Below, piece after piece: positions 1-5,046 of a stretch of 5,472 nt of DNA. Each line of letters begins with the position of its first letter. Positions within the stretch are counted from its first letter, which is position 1. The position numbers and the translations under genes were made by a program. Where the stretch lies: NCBI GenBank assembly GCA_946631805.1, contig CAMPAJ010000129.1:1-5472 (forward strand), read 5' to 3'. Under the pieces are notes generated by a model. The model saw nothing but the letters and a program-made list of their open reading frames with translations, had not been told where the DNA came from and did no database searches. The DNA comes from an uncultured Eggerthellaceae bacterium. GTDB taxonomy: Bacteria; Actinomycetota; Coriobacteriia; Coriobacteriales; Eggerthellaceae.

Positions 1-1401
1 GAGCCACTCGGCGGGATAGGCTTCGCCAAGGCGCGTCGATGAAGCCGTCGCGATATAGTACGGTGCGCTCCCGTCATCAGTGTTGAACAAGTCCGCTCTC
101 AACTCGTTGAGCACAGTCTCGCGCCCTTCGGCTTCACAGCGAGCAGCAAGCTCGTCATAACGCGCAACGAACGAATCGCTCCGCGTGCCTTTCGACAAGT
201 GAAACCTATTGGCGAGCTCGTCGTATGCGAGGAAGGTGTCGAGCCGCTGCTGTACCTCGTCCTCTCCCCCGTGGGCGGGAATCAGATAGAACACGTCAGT
301 AACTTTGCCAAAGCCGCCTACCCCGCCTTGGCCGCGCGATTCCGTACCGGCAAGCTGGGTCGTATCGGTTTTCATGAAGCGGCCGAATGAACCTGGATAT
401 CCCGGCACCGACATCCAATCGTCGAGCTGGCGATTTGCAGGCCCCTCGCCCGCGTCAAACGCCCGGCGAAGCTTCAGGTACTCGCACTCGAGCATATAGA
501 AATCGGCATCGTAATCCCAGGGAATCAGATTTGCATGCCGTACAGCCCCGAGCAGCGTGCCATAGGCGAGCAAGTACTTGGCTCCAAGAGAGTGGCAAAG
601 CTCGTCGAACTCGAGCATGGATTCCAAAATATCGGCGTGAAGCTCGCGCGTCCGGGCTCCGGCAAGGTTGTCGAGGAGCTGTTGACCTTCATTGATGAGC
701 GTCAGCTCCTCGAGGCCCTTCGCGCTCGAAAGGTCGACGTCAAAACCAACGTCATCCACATGGCATTCCGCATGGGGCGTTCCGTCGGGTGCTATACGCA
801 CCCGCGCATCCAACGTGCCCGACTCGATTGCCCGCGCAGTTGCCGCGACGACGTCGTATGCCATGCTTTTCAGAAGAACGCAATTCGACCAGGGACGATT
901 TTTCTTTTCACGCGCATGGGGCTTGCCAGAGGTGGCGGCGCCCGGGCCCACGATCCGCAGAACGTAGTTCTTGCCACCCGTCATGTCGGGCACGGCAGCA
1001 GCTTGACCCCGCACGCAAAACCCTGCGAAGAACCCCTGGAAGCTACGCCCCGCATCCTTGCTCTTCTCGTTTGCGGGATTGCTTCTATACGTTTCGTCCC
1101 CAATGCACGCGGTCAAACAGATAGTTGCATCGGTCAGAACTGCATCGAGCGCCTGTTCAGCCTGATCGCATATATGCGCGACGTCGATTGCGCCCAGAAC
1201 GATGCCGTCGGGCCGAGACAACGTCATGGCCTCGACCCGAGCAAGCGTCCTTTCCTTAGAACGAGCCTCCACATAATACGTCGCCTCGTCCAGCAGGCGG
1301 ACGCCCTCGAACATAACCACCAGTAGCGAACCTTCCCAACGAAGTTCCCGCACACGGGCTTCGCTCACAAGCTGTTCGCTCCGGCATTCCCCCTCTAACA
1401 C
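1..1401 (-). CDS. LicD-family phosphotransferase, C-terminus cut by window edge
   Basis: The minus frame is open from a TAG at 1405-1407 to base 1, giving 467 codons from a GTG start. LicD proteins transfer a phosphorylated group from a CDP-activated donor (phosphocholine; ribitol phosphate in fukutin/FKRP) to a surface glycan. The LicD core starts near residue 265. It shows YGTLLGAVRH (280-289), IPWDYDAD (293-300) with D296, D298 and D300 as likely metal ligands, and VTDVFYLIP (367-375). The visible end, GEAYPAEWL, resembles the late LicD region, so only a modest C-terminal part should be missing. Residues 1-260 are an N-terminal region I do not recognise, probably beta-rich (LRWEGSLLVVMFEGV at 20-34). 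I chose GTG at 1401 because AAGGTG lies 9 nt upstream and it keeps that segment; ATG at 1314 is an alternative. The gene starts 55 bp after the GatZ-like gene, suggesting co-transcription. The acceptor glycan is unknown. Confidence 0.88.
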   Translation of the reverse strand, partial: MLEGECRSEQLVSEARVRELRWEGSLLVVMFEGVRLLDEATYYVEARSKERTLARVEAMTLSRPDGIVLGAIDVAHICDQAEQALDAVLTDATICLTACIGDETYRSNPANEKSKDAGRSFQGFFAGFCVRGQAAAVPDMTGGKNYVLRIVGPGAATSGKPHAREKKNRPWSNCVLLKSMAYDVVAATARAIESGTLDARVRIAPDGTPHAECHVDDVGFDVDLSSAKGLEELTLINEGQQLLDNLAGARTRELHADILESMLEFDELCHSLGAKYLLAYGTLLGAVRHANLIPWDYDADFYMLECEYLKLRRAFDAGEGPANRQLDDWMSVPGYPGSFGRFMKTDTTQLAGTESRGQGGVGGFGKVTDVFYLIPAHGGEDEVQQRLDTFLAYDELANRFHLSKGTRSDSFVARYDELAARCEAEGRETVLNELRADLFNTDDGSAPYYIATASSTRLGEAYPAEWL

Positions 1402-1410
1402 GTACTATCA

Positions 1411-1416
1411 CACCTT
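1411..1416 (-). promoter_or_regulatory. Ribosome binding site of the LicD-like gene
   Basis: AAGGTG on the minus strand lies 9 nt before GTG 1401. It matches the site used by the GatZ-like gene and supports the GTG start over ATG 1314, which is preceded only by GGTGG at very short spacing. Confidence 0.5.
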
Positions 1417-1456
1417 ACGACCCCAAATGCCTATGTATATGCCTACAGCCCGCCTC

Positions 1457-2767
1457 CTACAGCTCGCCGTTGTTCTTCGTCGCATACAGGTACCGATCCA
1501 CGCGGTCGCCGATCTTGTCGAGCAAGATGGCCTCGGCCTCGTTGGGCAGCTCGCCGGCGCGCACGCGGAAGTACTGCGTGGGCATGTACTGGCTGAGCAT
1601 GCACAGCGGGATTTCGCCATGCGAAAGGTTTTGAATCAACTTGTTACGCGCTGCGACGACCTCGGGCACGGCCATGTAATACCGGCAGCGGTCCAGGAAG
1701 CTGTACGCGCGCGAAATCGCCTGGTCCTCCAAGCTTCCTTGGTAGTAATTCTGCCAATGGACCGGATTGGCCAGCATCGCGTGCTCGAGCACCTCGCGGA
1801 AATGCGAGCGCTTCTCGGGCTGGCCGGCGTACACGCGGCACTCGATGCCCTCGAGCGCGAACAGCCCCTCGCGCATGCTGAACGTGAAGGCGGGCCCCAC
1901 CTTGAGGATGGCCACGCCGTCCTCGCACATGGCCTTGAGGTTCTCCTGCGTCTGGTAATCGGACGAATGGCCCTCGATGCAGAATGGCTTCGTACGCATG
2001 TAGGCTGCGAGCTCCTGAGCGGCTGCGCTGTCGTACTCGTTGAGCGCCCGTTCGTGGAATTCCACGCCCATCTCGACCACGAAGCCGACGACGCGTGCAA
2101 GCGCATCGCCCAACCCGCGCTCCGCGAACTCGCGCTCGTAGGCCTCGATCGTGCGCTTGCAGTTGGCCGGGTCGGTCACGCCCATCACGGCATCGTCGCT
2201 CGCATCGCCGCCCGGCACCGGCACCTCGCTGCCCAACACGTACACGGGCGGCTCGGCGCCCGGATGCTCGGCGGCATAACGCGCGAACTCGTCCTCGGCC
2301 GCAGCGCACAGCTCGGCACCGCGACGGGCGCACGTCTGCACGGCCAGGTCCTCATGCGGATCGTCGTCTCCCACGCGCATGCTCGTGTCCAGGTGGATCT
2401 TCGAGTAGCCGGCTGCCACGCACGAGCGCACGAGCGCCTCGGCCTTGGGCATGGCCTCCACTTCGGGCAAATCGCACCAGGGAAGCGGTCCCAGATGGTC
2501 GCCGCCCAGGATGACGCGGTTGCGGTCAAGGTCGATCTCGTCGGCGATGGCGTACACGAAGTCGCGGAAGTCGGCTGCCGTCATGCCGGTATAGCCGCCT
2601 TCGGGATTCACCTGGTTCGACGTGGACTCCACGAGCGCCACGGTGCGCGTCTTCTGCGCCTTCACGAGTACGGCCTTGACCACGTCGCGGTTTGCCGAGC
2701 AACACGAGAATATGCCTACCCCACGACCTGCTTTGTTACGTTGGACGATTTCCTGTACTGGATGCAT
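1457..2767 (-). CDS. GatZ/KbaZ/AgaZ-family protein (tagatose-bisphosphate aldolase subunit or ketose-6-P 4-epimerase)
   Basis: A 436-residue protein, close to the roughly 420-425 of E. coli GatZ and KbaZ. Family motifs appear in order: VESTSNQVNPEGGYTGM (46-62), ILGGDHLGP (86-94), KIHLDTSM (123-130), GSEVPVPGG (179-187), EGHSSDYQT (265-273) and LKVGPAFTF (288-296). The expected fold is a TIM barrel, cytosolic. In enterobacteria GatZ/KbaZ is the non-catalytic partner of the class II aldolase GatY/KbaY. From memory, other members of the family are tagatose-6-phosphate/fructose-6-phosphate 4-epimerases. No GatY-like gene, sugar kinase or PTS gene is in the window, so a stand-alone epimerase feeding the GatD-like enzyme is the better inference here. 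The start is ATG 2767, preceded by AAGGTG at 6-nt spacing; an in-frame TTG at 2848 would overlap the upstream gene and lacks a clear site. The gene lies 71 bp after the dehydrogenase and 55 bp before the LicD-like gene. Family is certain, activity is not. Confidence 0.92.
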   Translation of the reverse strand: MHPVQEIVQRNKAGRGVGIFSCCSANRDVVKAVLVKAQKTRTVALVESTSNQVNPEGGYTGMTAADFRDFVYAIADEIDLDRNRVILGGDHLGPLPWCDLPEVEAMPKAEALVRSCVAAGYSKIHLDTSMRVGDDDPHEDLAVQTCARRGAELCAAAEDEFARYAAEHPGAEPPVYVLGSEVPVPGGDASDDAVMGVTDPANCKRTIEAYEREFAERGLGDALARVVGFVVEMGVEFHERALNEYDSAAAQELAAYMRTKPFCIEGHSSDYQTQENLKAMCEDGVAILKVGPAFTFSMREGLFALEGIECRVYAGQPEKRSHFREVLEHAMLANPVHWQNYYQGSLEDQAISRAYSFLDRCRYYMAVPEVVAARNKLIQNLSHGEIPLCMLSQYMPTQYFRVRAGELPNEAEAILLDKIGDRVDRYLYATKNNGEL

Positions 2768-2773
2768 GTTCTG

Positions 2774-2779
2774 CACCTT
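2774..2779 (-). promoter_or_regulatory. Ribosome binding site of the GatZ-like gene
   Basis: AAGGTG on the minus strand lies 6 nt before ATG 2767. This fixes the start at the methionine of MHPVQEI rather than at the in-frame TTG at 2848. Confidence 0.6.
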
Positions 2780-2838
2780 TCCGCGAACGGGACTCGAGCG
2801 CCCAGCACGTTCGCTTTCTCCTGCGCCATCTAAGACGG

Positions 2839-3894
2839 CTATCTGCAATCGACCAGAATCTTACCCGATATCGAGTTACCATCGGCAAACTTCATCATTC
2901 CATCAGGAATCTCGTCGAGCGTGAACACGGAGTCGATCATTTCCTCCGTAACGTTGAGCACGCCCTCGGCGAACTGGCGCGCCACCTCGCTCCACTCGCG
3001 CCCCGGGAACGGGAAGCTGTACGACATCCAGCTGCCCGTGAGCTCGAGCTCCTTGCGGTTGAGGTTTTCCCATTCCCTCACGCTGAACTGCATGGGGCGC
3101 TTGGGGGTGCCCACCATGCACACGCGCGCCTTGTTGGCCGCGAGCTCGAAGGACTTGACCATCATGGCGTTGCTGCCCGACGTGTCGAACACGAAATCAA
3201 AGCCGCCGCGCCCGAGGGTCGCCAGAAGCTTTTGGTCCCACTCTGGTTCAGACGTGTTCACCAGATTGCAGACCCCGGCGCTGCATGCGGCATCGATGCG
3301 ACTCTGGCGGCGCGCAAGCGCCGTGACCTCAAGCCCCATAGCCTGCAAGATCTGCGCAGTGAAAATGCCGATCGTCCCGCATCCCACGACGACTGCCGTC
3401 GCATCCGGGCGCATGCGAGCGCGCACGCCCGCGAGCTCGATTGCATGTTGCGCGACCGTCGCCGGTTCAAAGAACGCCGCTTGCATGTCGTCAACCTCGT
3501 CGGCAACGGAAAACGCATTTGCAGCGGGTATGGCCACATACTGGGCGTAGGCGCCTGGACGACGCGACCCGATAAAGCTGTAGTGCTTGCACAGCGAGTA
3601 GTTCCCCGCTTTGCAATCCGCGCATTCCATGCACGGCACAAGCGGGATGCCCGAAACGCGCACGCCGACCATCGACGCATCGACGCCCTGCCCCACTTCC
3701 TCGACCATGCCCGAGAACTCATGACCCAAGATGAGCGGGAACGCATGCACGGCCCCGTCGAGGAAGCGCGGCACGTCCGACCCACACACGCCGCAGTACG
3801 CCACGCGCACGAGCACTTCGCCCGGCCCCGCCTGCGGCGTCGGTACCTCCTCGCACACCATCGTGCGCGTATCTTTCAGCAATGCTGCTTTCAT
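2839..3894 (-). CDS. GatD-like zinc-dependent alditol-phosphate dehydrogenase
   Basis: A 351-residue medium-chain dehydrogenase, nearest by eye to E. coli galactitol-1-phosphate 5-dehydrogenase (GatD), which interconverts galactitol-1-phosphate and tagatose-6-phosphate. Catalytic zinc ligands are C37 (in CGVCGSD), H58-E59 (in GHEFSG) and E143 (in FFEPATV). The structural zinc cysteines are C88, C91, C94 and C102. The dinucleotide fold has GCGTIG (171-176). IGSRR (108-112) and GSWMSYSFPFPG (287-298) closely match GatD and are stronger evidence than the generic dehydrogenase motifs. At the end of the second Rossmann strand, where NAD-dependent GatD has Asp, this protein has Ala194-Arg195-Arg196, which suggests NADP(H). 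It sits between a cytidylyltransferase and a GatZ-like gene, so it probably runs as a reductase supplying an alditol phosphate, like TarJ next to TarI. The start is ATG 3894 with GGAGGA just upstream. The exact substrate is inferred. Confidence 0.9.
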   Translation of the reverse strand: MKAALLKDTRTMVCEEVPTPQAGPGEVLVRVAYCGVCGSDVPRFLDGAVHAFPLILGHEFSGMVEEVGQGVDASMVGVRVSGIPLVPCMECADCKAGNYSLCKHYSFIGSRRPGAYAQYVAIPAANAFSVADEVDDMQAAFFEPATVAQHAIELAGVRARMRPDATAVVVGCGTIGIFTAQILQAMGLEVTALARRQSRIDAACSAGVCNLVNTSEPEWDQKLLATLGRGGFDFVFDTSGSNAMMVKSFELAANKARVCMVGTPKRPMQFSVREWENLNRKELELTGSWMSYSFPFPGREWSEVARQFAEGVLNVTEEMIDSVFTLDEIPDGMMKFADGNSISGKILVDCR

Positions 3895-3896
3895 GC

Positions 3897-3902
3897 TCCT
3901 CC
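3897..3902 (-). promoter_or_regulatory. Closely spaced ribosome binding site of the GatD-like gene
   Basis: GGAGGA on the minus strand ends only 2 nt before ATG 3894, tighter than the 6-9 nt used by its neighbours. The outer end of the inverted repeat (3911) lies 9 nt upstream, so a folded repeat in the mRNA would sit close to this site and could affect translation. Confidence 0.5.
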
Positions 3903-3910
3903 GATCTATG

Positions 3911-4064
3911 GTGAAAAAGGGTCGTAGCCATTTTCACATATACTGAACCTGCAACCCCTTACTCCACACGTTTCAAAAGGTTGGGCCTTTTCACTGCTCG
4001 CGAAACCGCGCATTAGGGTCGTGGCGTTTCGAACCATGTGAAATTGGCTACGACCCTTTTTCAC
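3911..4064. repeat. 154-bp element with 29-bp near-perfect inverted repeats
   Basis: The left arm 3911-3939 starts GTGAAAAAGGGTCGTAGCCA. The right arm 4036-4064 is its reverse complement with one mismatch in 29 positions (T versus A at arm position 21). The arms flank a 96-bp spacer with no gene. The element fills most of the 171-bp gap between the cytidylyltransferase and GatD-like genes; its right end is 1 base from the stop codon at 4066-4068. No target-site duplication is visible at the outer ends. Each arm is itself an imperfect hairpin: GTGAAAAAGG pairs with CCATTTTCAC at 9 of 10 positions around GTCGTAG. In the operon mRNA the two arms could pair into a long stem. Candidates are a REPIN-like pair of palindromic repeats, a miniature transposable element, or an invertible segment. 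The repeat itself is certain; its nature is not. Confidence 0.9.
3975..3991. repeat. Small hairpin inside the inverted-repeat spacer
   Basis: AAAAGG and CCTTTT pair around a 5-nt loop (TTGGG). The minus-strand reading begins GTGAAAAGG, close to the GTGAAAAAGG that begins both arms, so this may be a decayed third copy of the palindromic unit. It lacks a clean T tract, so I do not call it a terminator. Confidence 0.45.
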
Positions 4065-4065
4065 A

Positions 4066-4767
4066 TTACTTGAAGTAGTAGCCGTGGAACAGGCGCTCGT
4101 AGAGCGCCATGTCGTGGCGGTACGTGATCTTGAGGTTGACGAAATCCGTCGGCACGACCTTCATGGAAATGTCGTTGGCAAGCGCGATGGCGCCGGCGCT
4201 CGTGAACTGCTCGAGCTCCTCGTCGGCGGCTTGCTCGTATATGCGGTGAATCGGCCCGAACTTGAACAGCTCCGGCGACGCGCCCGAGACAATCTGCTCA
4301 CGCGGCACGACCTCGACCAAGTTGCCCTCCAGGTCGGTCTTGTACACGGTATCGAACTGCTTGCGGCCGAGCGTTGCCGCACCGTATTCCTGCGTCGCGC
4401 GGATGGCGTCGGCCGTTGAGCCCTCGTCCAAGTAGGGATGCGTGGCGTCGTGGATGAGCACGATGTCGTCGTCTTTTGCAAACTCCGCGAGCTTGCGCAG
4501 GCCGTTGCGCACCGACGCGGAGCGCGTGGAACCGCCGGCCACAGTGCCGGCGTATTTGGCGATCTTGAGCTTGGTGGCCCATTCGTCCGCATAATCAACC
4601 CAGTCCGCATGGCACACGAGCACGATGCTGTCGACCTTGTTGAACCGGTCGTACTTGTCCATGACGTACGAGAACACGGGCTGCCCCTCCACGTCGACGA
4701 ACTGCTTGGGAATGTTCGCGCCGAAGCGCGTCCCCGAGCCGCCCATCATAAGCAAGACGTGATTCAC
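4066..4767 (-). CDS. IspD/TarI-family cytidylyltransferase
   Basis: A 233-residue, probably cytosolic enzyme of the family that transfers CMP from CTP to a polyol phosphate: methylerythritol phosphate for IspD, ribitol phosphate for TarI and animal ISPD. Motifs: MGGSGTRFG (8-16) with IPKQF (19-23) for CTP binding, GGSTRSASVRNGL (78-90), DATHPY (107-112) and NLKIT with K213. The usual Arg in the DAxRP motif is His110, and the usual QTPQ/LTPQ stretch is SGASPE (161-166), so the polyol site differs from classical IspD. With a GatD-like reductase and a LicD-like transferase downstream, a CDP-alditol synthase is more likely than a housekeeping isoprenoid role. The start is GTG 4767, because AAGGAGG lies 6 nt upstream; the in-frame ATG at 4792-4794 would place that site inside the gene and add nine residues the family lacks. 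It is the first gene of the apparent operon. Confidence 0.88.
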   Translation of the reverse strand: MNHVLLMMGGSGTRFGANIPKQFVDVEGQPVFSYVMDKYDRFNKVDSIVLVCHADWVDYADEWATKLKIAKYAGTVAGGSTRSASVRNGLRKLAEFAKDDDIVLIHDATHPYLDEGSTADAIRATQEYGAATLGRKQFDTVYKTDLEGNLVEVVPREQIVSGASPELFKFGPIHRIYEQAADEELEQFTSAGAIALANDISMKVVPTDFVNLKITYRHDMALYERLFHGYYFK

Positions 4768-4773
4768 GCGATT

Positions 4774-4780
4774 CCTCCTT
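4774..4780 (-). promoter_or_regulatory. Ribosome binding site of the cytidylyltransferase gene
   Basis: A full AAGGAGG on the minus strand lies 6 nt before GTG 4767. It decides the GTG start over the upstream ATG at 4792-4794. Confidence 0.75.
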
Positions 4781-4800
4781 GCTTGAGATAACATACATTG

Positions 4801-4842
4801 ACTATAATAGCCATGAATTAACGCATTCCCTCGAATGCGTTA
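4801..4842 (-). promoter_or_regulatory. Candidate operon promoter with 24-bp palindromic operator
   Basis: On the minus strand TATTAT (4804-4809) resembles a -10 box 36 bp before the GTG start. No good -35 box stands 17 bp upstream. Instead a perfect palindrome, TAACGCATTC and GAATGCGTTA around CCTC (4819-4842), overlaps that position. This arrangement fits a regulator-controlled promoter for the cassette. The plus strand of the same bases reads TATAAT (4803-4808), so the -10 call is not strand-specific. The palindrome is certain, the promoter is tentative. Confidence 0.4.
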
Positions 4843-4876
4843 CCGTATTCCTAAACCTATATGACCTGCTCATAGA

Positions 4877-4897
4877 GGTGTCTCACCATGAGACACC
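4877..4897. repeat. Perfect 9-bp-arm hairpin
   Basis: GGTGTCTCA and TGAGACACC are exact reverse complements around a 3-nt CCA spacer. There is no adjacent T tract. It could be an operator or a decayed mobile-element end; nothing in the sequence decides this. Confidence 0.7.
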
Positions 4898-4909
4898 CGA
4901 CATAGCGAA

Positions 4910-4922
4910 AGGAACTGTTCCT
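4910..4922. repeat. 13-bp palindrome AGGAAC-T-GTTCCT
   Basis: A perfect 6-bp-arm palindrome around a central T. Its layout (GGAACTGTTCC) resembles the core of the larger palindrome at 5014-5046 (GGGGACTGTCCCC), so the two may be related repeat units. Confidence 0.6.
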
Positions 4923-4966
4923 ATTACTTTTCTGTCCCGTTATTTGTACATTACAGTATGTAAGGT

Positions 4967-4995
4967 TGAGTCATCTAACCTCGTTAGATGACTCA
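4967..4995 (+). terminator. Terminator-like hairpin
   Basis: TGAGTCATCTAAC and GTTAGATGACTCA form a perfect 13-bp stem with loop CTC, followed on the plus strand by TTATTATT. The T-rich side suits a plus-strand transcript, but no plus-strand gene is visible upstream. For the minus-strand recombinase transcript the stem lacks a T tract. It may instead be a regulatory or mobile-element palindrome. Confidence 0.35.
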
Positions 4996-5013
4996 TTATT
5001 ATTGGACAACTAA

Positions 5014-5046
5014 ACCTGACAATGGGGACTGTCCCCATTGTCAGGT
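5014..5046. repeat. 33-bp perfect palindrome at the recombinase stop
   Basis: ACCTGACAATGGGGAC (5014-5029) and GTCCCCATTGTCAGGT (5031-5046) are exact reverse complements around a single T at 5030. The last base of the recombinase TGA (5046-5048) is inside it. In RNA it would form a very stable stem and could end the recombinase transcript, although the following minus-strand TTTAGTTG is a weak T tract. The exact coincidence with an early stop also suggests an insertion or repeat-element boundary. Confidence 0.9.

Larger units (their letters stand above)
4768..5045. other. AT-richer non-coding gap with several palindromes
   Basis: This 278-bp stretch separates the recombinase end from the cytidylyltransferase start. 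Its composition is clearly lower in GC than the genes on both sides. No open frame here has a ribosome binding site or a recognisable product. It holds perfect palindromes at 4819-4842, 4877-4897, 4910-4922, 4967-4995 and 5014-5046 and is the only place in the window where the operon's main promoter could lie, apart from the recombinase side. Confidence 0.7.

Noticed and set aside
535..1326. Plus-strand open frame (263 codons) at the left end
   Set aside because: It mirrors the LicD-like gene, whose 467-codon minus frame carries the YGTLLGAVRH and WDYDAD motifs.
1416..1423. TACGACCC, an 8-mer shared with the core of the inverted-repeat arms
   Set aside because: The flanks do not match the arm and it shows no hairpin, so chance is the simpler explanation.
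1427..1445. Direct repeat ATGCCTA twice at 12-bp spacing between the GatZ-like and LicD-like genes
   Set aside because: Only two 7-bp copies; too short to rule out chance.
1427..2833. Long plus-strand open frame (468 codons) opposite the GatZ-like gene
   Set aside because: It is antisense to a gene with clear family motifs, is rich in His, Arg, Ala and Leu as expected of a high-GC shadow frame, and has no recognisable domain.
2692..3927. Plus-strand open frame (411 codons) opposite the GatD-like gene
   Set aside because: Antisense shadow with Arg/His-rich composition and no motifs; the minus-strand gene has all zinc ligands and the Rossmann motif.
4066..4767. Housekeeping isoprenoid IspD
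   Set aside because: Context with GatD-like and LicD-like genes and substitutions in the polyol-phosphate site favour a glycan role; not fully excluded.
4798..4808. Plus-strand TTGACT followed by TATAAT as a divergent promoter
   Set aside because: The two boxes abut rather than being spaced by 16-18 bp; the alternative TTGAGA (4783-4788) is only 14 bp away, and no plus-strand gene follows.
4779..4991. 70-codon plus-strand open frame in the AT-richer gap
   Set aside because: It has a weak start, no ribosome binding site and no recognisable features, and spans several palindromes.
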